Both the position numbers and the translations under genes were made by a program. Shown in pieces: positions 1-8,218 of a stretch of DNA of 64,000 bases. Position 1 is the stretch's first letter. The number at the start of each line of letters is the position of its first letter. This stretch comes from an uncultured Clostridia bacterium (GTDB taxonomy: Bacteria; Bacillota; Clostridia; Lachnospirales; Lachnospiraceae): NCBI GenBank assembly GCA_947303805.1, contig CAMYZE010000003.1, positions 186,001 through 250,000 of the forward strand, written 5' to 3'. The notes under the pieces were generated by a model. The model ran no database searches. It was not told where the DNA came from and saw only the letters and a program-made list of their open reading frames with translations.

Positions 1-626
1 TTATACGAATCATATATTGAATCAAATATCAGAGCCTGAAGTGGTTTATCTTCATCACCTTTTGGAGCTGGCACTTGCTTTACTATCGCTTCAAGTACAT
101 CGTGAACATTTTTACCTGTCTTAGCAGAAATCTTTGGTGCCATGCTACAGTCAATTCCGATTACATCTTCTATTTCTTTACATACTCTCTCTGGTTCAGC
201 AGAAGGTAAATCGATCTTGTTTATTACTGGAACTATATCAAGATTATGGTCAAGTGCGAGGTAGACATTTGCAAGAGTTTGTGCTTCTATGCCTTGAGCA
301 GCATCTACAACAAGCAGTGCTCCCTCACAAGCTGCGAGAGACCTACTTACCTCATAAGTAAAGTCGACATGTCCTGGCGTATCAATCAAATTAAACACAT
401 ACTCTTCACCATCATCTGCTTTATAGGTGATGCGAACAGTCTGCGACTTTATCGTTATACCACGCTCTCTTTCTATATCCATATTGTCGAGCACTTGTTC
501 TTTCATTTCTCTGTCCGTAAGTGTACCTGTAAGTTCAAGTATTCGATCAGCCAAAGTACTCTTGCCGTGGTCAATATGGGCAATTATAGAAAAGTTTCTT
601 ATTTTATTTTGATCAATCTTCTGCAT
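1..626 (-). CDS. lepA: Elongation factor 4 (LepA), N-terminal 208 codons; gene continues beyond the window start
   Basis: LepA is a ribosome-associated GTPase that acts on stalled or mistranslocated ribosomes. The visible part is the GTPase domain: P-loop AHIDHGKST near residue 15, switch I RERGITI, G3 motif DTPGHVDF, and NKID as the G4 motif. The ATG at 626 gives the usual family start ([17 protein letters not shown]). No Shine-Dalgarno sequence lies 5-10 bases before it; the only G-rich stretch is inside the pgk terminator hairpin just upstream. Translation may therefore depend on readthrough, coupling or a near-leaderless transcript. The identification is secure; the mode of initiation is uncertain. 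Confidence 0.96.
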   Translation of the reverse strand, partial: MQKIDQNKIRNFSIIAHIDHGKSTLADRILELTGTLTDREMKEQVLDNMDIERERGITIKSQTVRITYKADDGEEYVFNLIDTPGHVDFTYEVSRSLAACEGALLVVDAAQGIEAQTLANVYLALDHNLDIVPVINKIDLPSAEPERVCKEIEDVIGIDCSMAPKISAKTGKNVHDVLEAIVKQVPAPKGDEDKPLQALIFDSIYDSY

Positions 627-632
627 ATTTAT

Positions 633-655
633 AAAAAGGGGCTCTTTAAGCCCCC
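633..655 (-). terminator. Intrinsic terminator after pgk, immediately upstream of lepA
   Basis: On the minus strand GGGGGCTTAAAGAGCCCC forms a short hairpin followed by TTTTTAT. It lies just after the pgk stop (667) and ends about six bases before the lepA start codon, so it separates the glycolytic operon from lepA or meters lepA expression. Confidence 0.75.
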
Positions 656-666
656 TTATTAACTAA

Positions 667-1881
667 TTACTTATCTGTAAGACACTCAACGCCAGGAAGT
701 GGCTCTCCCTTTAAGAAATCAAGAGTTGCTCCTCCACCTGTAGATACGTGAGTCATCTTATCAGCAAGTTTGAATTGGTTTACTGCTGAAGCAGAATCTC
801 CGCCTCCTACAATAGTGACTGCATCCTTTTTCATAGACATACATTTTGCTATACAATATGTACCAACAGCAAACTTCTGATTTTCGAAAAGTCCTACTGG
901 TCCATTCCAAAGAATAGTTTTTGCTTTCATGATCTCTTCCATGATAATTTTATCAGTTTTTGGACCTGCATCGTATCCTGAATAATTCTTGTCAAGTTTA
1001 TCAAGATCAAATACTTTAGTTTTAATATTTGGATCTGTGAGTGGTTCTGGGAAATGATCTGCTCCTACACAGTCAACTGGAAGAACTAATTTCTTTCCAA
1101 GTCTCTTTGCCTTTTCAACCATCTCCATACAGTAATCAATCTTACTCTCATCCAAAAGTGATTTTCCTACTTCATATCCAAATCCCTTCATAAATGTATA
1201 AGACATACCACCAGCTACAATAACTACATCTGATCTATCAAGAGCCTTATCTATAACTTTTAACTTGTCAGCAATCTTAGAACCGCCAAGTATTGTTAAG
1301 AATGGTCTCTTTGGGTTGTCTATATAGTTGCAAAGTTTGTCGAGCTCAGCTTTAATAAGATATCCTCCTACAGCCTCATCTACAAACTTAGTTACTCCAT
1401 AATTAGAACAATGTGCTCTATGGCAAGTTCCAAATGCATCTCCTACAAATATATCGCAAAGTGAAGCAAGCTCTTTAGAGAAGTTATCTTCATTTTTACT
1501 CTCTTCATCTCTCCATCTTGTATTTTGAAGCATAGCAATTTGGCCATCTTTCATAGCATCAACTTCTGCTTTTACATGCTCATCGACGACTCTGTCGCTA
1601 CCTATAAACTTAATTGGCATCTTGAGTGTCTTAGAAAGAGCCTTACAAACTGGCTCAATATCTTGTCTCTTCTCAGGTTTTCCTAAGTGAGAGCAAACTA
1701 CCACTCTTGCTCCATGAGTAGCTAAATATTTTATTGTAGGAATTGATGCTCTAATTCTTTGATCATCTGTGATCTTCCCATCATGAATAGGCACATTCAA
1801 ATCACATCTCAAAAGAACTCTCTTTCCTTTAAAGTTTTTTACATCTTCAATAGTTTTTTTATTAAACTTATTCTTAGCCAT
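667..1881 (-). CDS. pgk: Phosphoglycerate kinase
   Basis: Transfers phosphate from 1,3-bisphosphoglycerate to ADP in cytosolic glycolysis. The 404-residue protein has the family N terminus (RVLLRCDLNVPIHDGKITDD), the substrate-binding HLGKP, the GDAFGTCHRAH segment, LGGSKIADK, the hinge segment NGPVGLFE and the C-terminal nucleotide loop VGGGDSASA followed by STGGGA. Length matches bacterial Pgk. It follows gap by 10 bases with an AAGGAGAA ribosome site, so the two are one transcription unit, closed by the hairpin at 633-655. One small deviation is GTCHRAH where GTAHRAH is usual. Confidence 0.98.
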   Translation of the reverse strand: MAKNKFNKKTIEDVKNFKGKRVLLRCDLNVPIHDGKITDDQRIRASIPTIKYLATHGARVVVCSHLGKPEKRQDIEPVCKALSKTLKMPIKFIGSDRVVDEHVKAEVDAMKDGQIAMLQNTRWRDEESKNEDNFSKELASLCDIFVGDAFGTCHRAHCSNYGVTKFVDEAVGGYLIKAELDKLCNYIDNPKRPFLTILGGSKIADKLKVIDKALDRSDVVIVAGGMSYTFMKGFGYEVGKSLLDESKIDYCMEMVEKAKRLGKKLVLPVDCVGADHFPEPLTDPNIKTKVFDLDKLDKNYSGYDAGPKTDKIIMEEIMKAKTILWNGPVGLFENQKFAVGTYCIAKCMSMKKDAVTIVGGGDSASAVNQFKLADKMTHVSTGGGATLDFLKGEPLPGVECLTDK

Positions 1882-1891
1882 ATTCTTCTCC

Positions 1892-2911
1892 TTATTTTAT
1901 AAGACTTGCAAAATATTTACCAGTTCTTATCATTTGTGATGTGTATGAATTTTCATTGTCATACCATGCTACAGTGCAAACTTCATAGAGGTTGTCATCT
2001 ATCTTATTTACCATAGTTTGAGTAGCATCAAAGAGTGAACCATAAGTCATTCCTACAATATCGCTTGAAACTAATTCATCAGTTGTGTATCCAAAACTCT
2101 CATTTGAAGCTTTTTTCATAACTTCATTTATTTTCTCTTTTGTAATATCTTTTCCCTCAACTACAGAGAATAACATAGTAGTAGATCCTGCTGGTGTAGG
2201 AACTCTTTGAGCAGAGCCAATTAACTTTCCGTTTAACTCTGGAATTACAAGACCGATTGCTTTCGCAGCACCAGTTGAGTTTGGAACTATACTAAGTGCA
2301 GCCGCACGAGAACGGCGAAGGTCGCCTTTCTTATGTGGTCCATCAAGAAGCATTTGATCTGGAGTGTAAGCATGGACAGTAGACATAATACCTGACTTAA
2401 TTGGATATGCATCATTAAGCGCCTTTGCCATAGGTGCTAGACAATTAGTAGTACAAGATGCTGCAGATATTATTTGATCATCTTTATCAAGAATTGTATG
2501 GTTTACATTGAAAACAATAGTTTTTAAATCATTTCCTGCAGGGGCATTGATAACTACATGCTTTGCTCCAGCATTGATGTGTGCCATAGATTTTTCTTTA
2601 CTTGCATAAACACCTGTACACTCAAATACAACGTCTACATCAAGTTTTCCCCAAGGAAGATTATTTGCATCCTTCTCCTTGTAAATCTTTATAGTCTTTC
2701 CCTTTACAGTAATTGAATCCTCTCCGAAACTAACTTCATCGGCATATTTATATCTGCCTTGAGTAGAATCGTATTTAAGTAAATGTGCTAGTGTCTGTGG
2801 CTCTGTCAAATCATTAATTGCCACAACATCAAAATCTTTGTCATCAAACATCTGTCTGAACGCAAGTCTACCAATACGTCCAAATCCATTTAATGCTACT
2901 TTTACTGCCAT
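1892..2911 (-). CDS. gap: Glyceraldehyde-3-phosphate dehydrogenase, type I
   Basis: NAD-dependent oxidative phosphorylation of glyceraldehyde 3-phosphate in glycolysis. The 339-residue protein opens with the Rossmann motif NGFGRIGR (residues 8-15) and carries the catalytic signature [12 protein letters not shown], with the nucleophilic Cys in ASCTTN and the downstream His in the STVHAYT segment. AINDL near the start is typical of the NAD-specific form. A GGAGGG ribosome site precedes the ATG. Several TATAAT-like boxes lie in 2912-2955, so gap-pgk may have its own promoter even though nptA-mrp lies upstream on the same strand. No CggR-like repressor gene is present. Confidence 0.98.
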   Translation of the reverse strand: MAVKVALNGFGRIGRLAFRQMFDDKDFDVVAINDLTEPQTLAHLLKYDSTQGRYKYADEVSFGEDSITVKGKTIKIYKEKDANNLPWGKLDVDVVFECTGVYASKEKSMAHINAGAKHVVINAPAGNDLKTIVFNVNHTILDKDDQIISAASCTTNCLAPMAKALNDAYPIKSGIMSTVHAYTPDQMLLDGPHKKGDLRRSRAAALSIVPNSTGAAKAIGLVIPELNGKLIGSAQRVPTPAGSTTMLFSVVEGKDITKEKINEVMKKASNESFGYTTDELVSSDIVGMTYGSLFDATQTMVNKIDDNLYEVCTVAWYDNENSYTSQMIRTGKYFASLIK

Positions 2912-2955
2912 AATATTTACCCTCCATAAATTATATTATATTTAATTATAACTGA

Positions 2956-4650
2956 CTATTTCTTTATTATTATAACTTTATTGTTATTTTCGGCTTCTCT
3001 ATAATCAGCTAAATTATTTGCATGATCTGTAACTCTTTCGAGATTACCTATAATGTCAAGGAATACTATTCCAGCTATGGTGTTGCAATCCCCTACACTC
3101 ATTCTCTTTATATGATTGTCTCTATACACATCTTCAAGTCTATCGACTTCTTCCTCGCATCTTCTTACATTTGCAAGTGCTTCTTCATCTCTATTATTTA
3201 TACATTTGATTGCACTTTCTACTGATTCCAAAGTGATACTTACAATATTTTGCATCTCTTCAGAACCTGCTTTTGAGAATGTAACTTCATCCCTTAACAT
3301 CTGCTCAGCATTCTCAGAAATATTTTCAGCATGATCGCCAATTCTCTCTATATCACTACAGATTGACATAAGGTGCTCAACTTCCATGTGCTCTTGTTCA
3401 TTAAGACTGAGATTATTAATCTTGGCGAGATAACTAACTAGCACATTGGTAGTCTTATCAATTTGTTCTTCGTGAGTTACTACATCATGAATTAATTCTT
3501 CACTTCTATCTCTTAAAATAAGGCTGGTAGCCCTTCTCAAATTCTTAAGCACATACTTAGCATAGAACTCTACTTCATTTCTTGTCGTAGAGATAGCTAC
3601 TGCCGGTTGGTTGAGTATTCTCTCATCAAGTATAGCCTGTGTCTTCTCTGAAAGATTAAAGTCTTCCTCTTCCTCACCAGTACTTGGTATCAATTTCCTT
3701 GTTATGTCAACCATGAAATTAGAAAGAGGCAAAAGTATAATTGTATTTCCTATGTTGAATCCTGTATGGAAAAGCGATATTTCAAAAATAGTTATTCTCG
3801 TTGCTAAAAAGTCTTTTATAAATGGATATGTTATAAGTACCAATAAAGAAAAGATTATCCCACCGAAAACATTAAATAGCAAGTGTAAAAGTGCAGTTCT
3901 CTTTCCGTTTTTGCTACTATTTGCAGATGAGATTATGGTAGTGATACAAGTTCCTATATTTTGTCCCACAGTTATAAAACAAGCTGCTGATTTTGAAATA
4001 CTACCAGTTAGGGCAAGTGTTTGAAGAATAGATACCGATGCTGAAGAGCTTGATAATATAACAGTTACTATCGCACCAATTAGTATTGCAAGTATAGGTA
4101 TCTTTCCCATTATTTCAAACGAATCAATAAATATTTTTGATTTTGCATATGGTAAAACACCTGTTGACATAAGTGTTAACCCTAAAAACAAAAGTCCTAC
4201 TCCTGCAAATATATTTGCTTTTGTTTTTACTTTTTCTTTTTTTGTAAATACGAATATCAAGGCACTAATTCCAAAAAGAACTGGTGCAAAAAAGTCTGGT
4301 TTAAAAATATCTATAGCAGAACCAAGTTCTGCAAGAGCAACAATCCAAGCAGTAGCCGTAGTACCTATATTTGCTCCCATTATCACACCTACAGCATTTG
4401 ACAAACTCATCAAACCTGCATTTACAAATCCAACAACCATTATAGTTGTAGCCGCTGAACTTTGAATAACTGCCGTTACAATGGCACCTACTGCAATTGC
4501 TGTAAATTTATTTGCGGTAAGAAGTTTTAATACATTTCCAAATTTTGGACCTGCAACTTTCTGAAGTCCTTCTGACATGGTCTTCATGCCATAGAGGAAC
4601 ATTCCCACTCCGCCAATAAATGTAAAGATGTTTCTAAAATGCTCGATCAT
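2956..4650 (-). CDS. Na/phosphate cotransporter family protein with C-terminal PhoU-like domain
   Basis: Predicted sodium-coupled phosphate (or anion) importer in the cytoplasmic membrane. The N-terminal ~310 residues hold two inverted Na/Pi-cotransporter repeats with hallmark QSS motifs: IQSSAATTIMVVGFVNAG near residue 63, and the SSSSASVSILQTLALTG segment in the second repeat. Residues ~340-560 are soluble and helical, resembling PhoU (repeated SDIERIGDHAENI and NLERVTDHANN signatures, a metal-binding D-x-x-R-x-x-DHA pattern). Length (564) fits the NptA/YjbB-like family. The start overlaps the mrp stop by 4 bases, implying translational coupling. The substrate is inferred from the family. 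Confidence 0.9.
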   Translation of the reverse strand: MIEHFRNIFTFIGGVGMFLYGMKTMSEGLQKVAGPKFGNVLKLLTANKFTAIAVGAIVTAVIQSSAATTIMVVGFVNAGLMSLSNAVGVIMGANIGTTATAWIVALAELGSAIDIFKPDFFAPVLFGISALIFVFTKKEKVKTKANIFAGVGLLFLGLTLMSTGVLPYAKSKIFIDSFEIMGKIPILAILIGAIVTVILSSSSASVSILQTLALTGSISKSAACFITVGQNIGTCITTIISSANSSKNGKRTALLHLLFNVFGGIIFSLLVLITYPFIKDFLATRITIFEISLFHTGFNIGNTIILLPLSNFMVDITRKLIPSTGEEEEDFNLSEKTQAILDERILNQPAVAISTTRNEVEFYAKYVLKNLRRATSLILRDRSEELIHDVVTHEEQIDKTTNVLVSYLAKINNLSLNEQEHMEVEHLMSICSDIERIGDHAENISENAEQMLRDEVTFSKAGSEEMQNIVSITLESVESAIKCINNRDEEALANVRRCEEEVDRLEDVYRDNHIKRMSVGDCNTIAGIVFLDIIGNLERVTDHANNLADYREAENNNKVIIIKK

Positions 4651-5480
4651 CTAATAAGTCCACCTAATAATTCTAATGAATAATCAAGTTCTTTTATATC
4701 TATATCTTCCACCATTCCCTCGTCAACCATCTTAGAGTACTCTACTCTCATAGGAAGTTTTGCTATAACCTCTGAATCATTTTCATCAGCAATCTCATCA
4801 ATATTGCTCTTTCCAAATATTTCAATCTTGCTTTCGCAATTAGGACATACGACATAAGACATATTCTCAACCACACCTAAAATATCTATATCCATCTTGT
4901 TTGCCATATTGATAGACTTAGTTACTATCATTGACACAAGATTCTGAGGTGATGAAACAATCACAACTTTATCTATAGGTATAGATTGGTAAGTTGTAAG
5001 TGGAACATCTCCAGTTCCTGGTGGCATATCTATAAATAAAAAATCTAAATCTCCCCAATCAACTTCTTGATAGAATTGTTGAAGGAGACCTGCTATGAGT
5101 GAACCTCTGTATATAATTGGTTGTGTGTCATCATCGAGTAATAAATTAGAAGAAATAATTTTGATTCCTGTTCTTGAAACTTTTGGAATCATAAGACCCT
5201 TGTCATTTGCAAGTAATTGTTTCTCTACTATGCCAAATGATTTTGGAATAGATGGACCAAGAATGTCTGCATCTAATATACCGACCTTGTAACCTTTCTT
5301 TTGAAGTCCTGCTGCGAGTAAAGATGTGACGAATGATTTTCCAACTCCGCCCTTACCTGATGAAACTCCGATAATTTTTTTTATCTTAGAACCCTCACCG
5401 AGTTTTAATTTTTCTATGTTAGATTCCTTGCTCGCACAATTAGCCGAACAAGTATCACAATTATGTGTGCACTCGCTCAT
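4647..5480 (-). CDS. Mrp/NBP35-type P-loop ATPase, iron-sulfur cluster carrier
   Basis: Mrp proteins bind and pass on Fe-S clusters using a deviant Walker A P-loop. Visible here: an N-terminal Cys cluster CTHNCDTCSANC (residues 4-15), Walker A SSGKGGVGKS, the Walker B-like FLFIDMPPGTGD, and a C-terminal CPNC pair that forms the dimer-bridging cluster site. I place the start at 5480 (MSECTH) because the in-frame ATG at 5492 is itself part of the ribosome site GGAGGG. It is the first gene of the mrp-Na/Pi transporter unit and is divergent from the LysR gene. Pairing with a phosphate transporter is unexplained. Confidence 0.93.
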   Translation of the reverse strand: MSECTHNCDTCSANCASKESNIEKLKLGEGSKIKKIIGVSSGKGGVGKSFVTSLLAAGLQKKGYKVGILDADILGPSIPKSFGIVEKQLLANDKGLMIPKVSRTGIKIISSNLLLDDDTQPIIYRGSLIAGLLQQFYQEVDWGDLDFLFIDMPPGTGDVPLTTYQSIPIDKVVIVSSPQNLVSMIVTKSINMANKMDIDILGVVENMSYVVCPNCESKIEIFGKSNIDEIADENDSEVIAKLPMRVEYSKMVDEGMVEDIDIKELDYSLELLGGLIR

Positions 5481-5510
5481 ACGTCCCTCCATAATTAACT
5501 CTTGATAATA

Positions 5511-5539
5511 ATTATACTATAATAAAAACTATTTTACAA
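5511..5539 (-). promoter_or_regulatory. Promoter of the mrp-Na/Pi transporter operon
   Basis: On the minus strand TTGTAA (5534-5539), a 17-base spacer and TATAAT (5511-5516) precede the mrp start by 30 bases. Its -35 box overlaps the -35 box of the divergent LysR promoter. Confidence 0.75.
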
Positions 5540-5561
5540 CAATTAAAAATTATGTTAAAAT
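5533..5561 (+). promoter_or_regulatory. Promoter of the LysR-family gene
   Basis: TTTACA (5533-5538), 17-base spacer, TAAAAT (5556-5561) preceded by TGT, giving an extended -10 element. It is back to back with the mrp promoter. Confidence 0.75.
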
Positions 5562-5580
5562 ACTAAATATCAAGTATTTT
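5557..5580 (+). promoter_or_regulatory. Perfect inverted repeat over the LysR -10 region, candidate operator
   Basis: AAAATACT (5557-5564) and AGTATTTT (5573-5580) are perfect complements separated by 8 bases. The repeat covers the -10 box and likely start of the LysR promoter. This position fits negative autoregulation by a LysR dimer, but binding is inferred from position only. Confidence 0.55.
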
Positions 5581-5605
5581 AAGGCTTTTTAGGATGGGGG
5601 AATAT

Positions 5606-6517
5606 ATGCAGCAATCACTTACACAATATAAAACTTTTTATGAAGTTGCAAAGTCAGAAAATGTTTCTAAGGCTTCGAGAATATTATTAATTTCTCAGCC
5701 AGCAGTGTCAAAATCTATAAAAAAACTAGAAGATTCTCTTGGGGTAAAACTCTTTGACAGAACTACAGTTGGTTTAAATTTAACTTCAGAGGGAAAATTA
5801 CTTTATGAGCACCTCACTACTGCATTTAACCACATAAATGATGCTGAACTTAAGCTTAAGACATTTAGCAATATCAACTTTGGTCACATAAGAATCGGCG
5901 CTTCTCAAAGTCTTGTAAAGCACCTACTTATGTCTTATATAAGTATATATGCAAGAGAACACCCAAATATCAGACTTTCTGTATCTACCATGCACACTAC
6001 CAAATGTTTTGAAAAACTAACTGAAAAAAAGATAGATCTTGCATTCTTACATAAAAACGATGTTGGCTATAAAGAGATTGAATATGTGCCACTTCTCGAC
6101 ATTCACTACTGCTTTGTAGCTTCAAAAGAATACATGTCATACTTTTCAAAGGTTTTCCCAAGTGACCCAGACTACTTTGCAAATGGCAATATATTGCTTC
6201 TTGACAAGAAAAATACAACTCGCGATTACATAGATAAAATCTTTGAAAGCAACAAGATAATTCCAAGGCAGATTATGGAAGTAAATAACACCGAATCAAT
6301 GATAGACTTTGCTAAAAATGGTGTGGGTATAGCTTGCGTCATAGAGGAATTTGTGCAGGATGAGTTAGACAAAAAACAACTAGTAAAAATACCTGTAAAA
6401 TTCAAGATCCCTAAATACTCTGTGGGATATGCATACAACAAAACAAATATTAGTAAAGAGCTAAACGACTTCCTCACTGTGATTAATGGTGGCTTAGATA
6501 AAAAGAAGAAAAAATAA
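5606..6517 (+). CDS. LysR-family transcriptional regulator
   Basis: 303-residue regulator with an N-terminal winged helix-turn-helix (residues ~5-65, with the recognition-helix region SKASRILLISQPAVSKSIKK and the following LGVKLFDRT) and a C-terminal effector domain of periplasmic-binding-protein fold. It resembles the CysL/YtlI branch of short clostridial LysR proteins, but the effector cannot be assigned. I chose ATG 5606 because the upstream ATG (5594) lies within the ribosome site AGGATGGGGG. It is divergent from mrp-Na/Pi transporter with overlapping -35 boxes, making that operon the obvious candidate target. A strong hairpin ends the gene. Confidence 0.92.
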   Translation: MQQSLTQYKTFYEVAKSENVSKASRILLISQPAVSKSIKKLEDSLGVKLFDRTTVGLNLTSEGKLLYEHLTTAFNHINDAELKLKTFSNINFGHIRIGASQSLVKHLLMSYISIYAREHPNIRLSVSTMHTTKCFEKLTEKKIDLAFLHKNDVGYKEIEYVPLLDIHYCFVASKEYMSYFSKVFPSDPDYFANGNILLLDKKNTTRDYIDKIFESNKIIPRQIMEVNNTESMIDFAKNGVGIACVIEEFVQDELDKKQLVKIPVKFKIPKYSVGYAYNKTNISKELNDFLTVINGGLDKKKKK

Positions 6518-6518
6518 A

Positions 6519-6548
6519 AACGGCGGGCTGAAGCCCGTCGTTTTTTTC
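6519..6548 (+). terminator. Bidirectional intrinsic terminator between LysR and the surface-protein cluster
   Basis: CGGCGGGCTGAAGCCCGTCG is flanked by A-runs on the left and seven Ts on the right, so it can end the LysR transcript on the plus strand and the surface-protein transcript (stop 6601) on the minus strand. Confidence 0.9.
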
Positions 6549-6600
6549 TTATATTAAATGTTTATCATCCTTTTTGTGATATCGCCCCTCTTTATGTTCT

Positions 6601-8199
6601 TTACTTTTTCAACTCAAGCATTATATCTTTAGTGCAGTCAACAGTCACAAGTTGTCCCGCAACTGATGGTTCTATCTTTAAGTAGATGTAATCACCATTT
6701 TCAGTATCAAAAATCACTTGTTTCTCTATAGCAAATTTAACCTCTTTTTCACCTTTGGTACCAACTATAGTATCAGTGCTCAGAACTCTTTCATATGAAG
6801 TTCCGCCACGAGTTTCTTTCTGCGATGATGGCATATCACCATTATCAAACCTTTTATCCATTATACAATATGTATAATCATCAGCAGTCGAATTATTAAA
6901 TATTAAACTAAATGTAAGTTTACCCTCTTTATTAACATTTGTTATTGGAATACCAAAATACTTGTAATGAGCTTCTGTAAAAAGATTGTTATAATATGCA
7001 TTGGTTAATTTTCTAAAGTTTAAAGTATAATTTTTAGGATTTTTCCACTTAAATGAAAAAATTATATCATTATAATTATTATACCACCCTCTTATCTGTG
7101 CAACCTTTTCTCCTTTCCAATTGACACCCAAAACGGTACCTGGATATGCACCACCATTATCACCACTTTTAGGAGGATACAACATAATTGTACGAGTTAC
7201 ATTGCTACTTGTGTAATAATCTCTTTTCTCATATTCTACTCCTGATATAGTTTTATCAGGAATTGTCCCTGAAATATTATACTTTAAAAATGTATTCGCA
7301 GCCGTGTCGTCCTCGCTTGAAAAATCACTATCCTTATCAAATTGAGTCCATGAATGAGTTTGTGTTAGTACTGGTTTTAATGTAAGAATCATTTGTGTTC
7401 CTTGTTCTGCTCCTTCCTTAATGCCAGGTTGCTCAAAGTTTGTAAAATCTGTTGTTAATGTCGTTCCTGATATCTTTCTCAAACTCCCAAGAGCTGATCT
7501 ACTAGAATAACTACCGCTTTGAGCCCATGAAAATCCTAGCTTTGATGCTTCAAGTTTCATATGTAATCTATGCCTAACCACATCTTTTAATGTCCAGTCT
7601 GTTACATTCTTATATGTTTCACCATCTCCCTTAAATGGCAAATTTATCCAGTAGTATGCTGACTTAAAGTCTTTAACTTTTCCGGTCCATTCACCACCAC
7701 TTTGTGATGTTCCTTTATAATCCACAAATGCAATTGCCGCATCATATGCTCTTTCATTATTCATCATAATATAATTATATAAGCCACTTCCATTCACATT
7801 TGATCCGACGCCGACTCCCCATTCATTTCCAACTGCATAAGCTGCTTCAACATCATAATAACCATCATTATAGGACCTTGAATTTTTTGGCGAGCCATAA
7901 AGCATAAATCCTACATTATCCTCAGAATCCTTTTTTGCATTTGTTATATAATTAGTTAATCTTTCCTGAGCTGCGATTTGTATACCCGCAAGATATGATG
8001 CTATTGAAGAATCAATCTTGCTATCAATAGCAGTATTATATTGATTTAACTGAGATTGAAAATCGTTTTTTAAAGAGTCAAACTCAGCCTTTGATATAAA
8101 AGCTGAACCATCATTATCTGACACCACAGCTGCATATATTTCAACAGAAGCCATTGCAACCGCCATCATCAATGATATAAAAATTTTAATCCTTTTCAT
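6601..8199 (-). CDS. Secreted EF-hand-loop surface protein, paralog A
   Basis: Unrecognised family; function unknown. The ~532-residue protein has a signal peptide ending near IYAAVVSD, then the conserved block of the six-member family: SDNDGSAFISKAEFDSL, whose DNDGSAFISKAE matches an EF-hand calcium loop (D1, D3, S5, E12), followed by a helical stretch ending in YLAGI. The remainder is aromatic- and Ser/Thr-rich with no transmembrane segment or LPxTG. Its C-terminal half is closest to paralog B (shared FDKDSxFSS, YCIMDKR and EYxxRDYY segments). I start at ATG 8199 with GGATGG eight bases upstream; longer in-frame starts overlap the end of B. A terminator follows at 6519-6548. Confidence 0.8.
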   Translation of the reverse strand: MKRIKIFISLMMAVAMASVEIYAAVVSDNDGSAFISKAEFDSLKNDFQSQLNQYNTAIDSKIDSSIASYLAGIQIAAQERLTNYITNAKKDSEDNVGFMLYGSPKNSRSYNDGYYDVEAAYAVGNEWGVGVGSNVNGSGLYNYIMMNNERAYDAAIAFVDYKGTSQSGGEWTGKVKDFKSAYYWINLPFKGDGETYKNVTDWTLKDVVRHRLHMKLEASKLGFSWAQSGSYSSRSALGSLRKISGTTLTTDFTNFEQPGIKEGAEQGTQMILTLKPVLTQTHSWTQFDKDSDFSSEDDTAANTFLKYNISGTIPDKTISGVEYEKRDYYTSSNVTRTIMLYPPKSGDNGGAYPGTVLGVNWKGEKVAQIRGWYNNYNDIIFSFKWKNPKNYTLNFRKLTNAYYNNLFTEAHYKYFGIPITNVNKEGKLTFSLIFNNSTADDYTYCIMDKRFDNGDMPSSQKETRGGTSYERVLSTDTIVGTKGEKEVKFAIEKQVIFDTENGDYIYLKIEPSVAGQLVTVDCTKDIMLELKK

Positions 8200-8218
8200 A
8201 CACGTTACCATCCATATA

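Noticed and set aside
5997..6266. Minus-strand open frame within the LysR gene
   Set aside because: Lies fully inside the LysR effector domain on the other strand, without a ribosome site or recognisable product.
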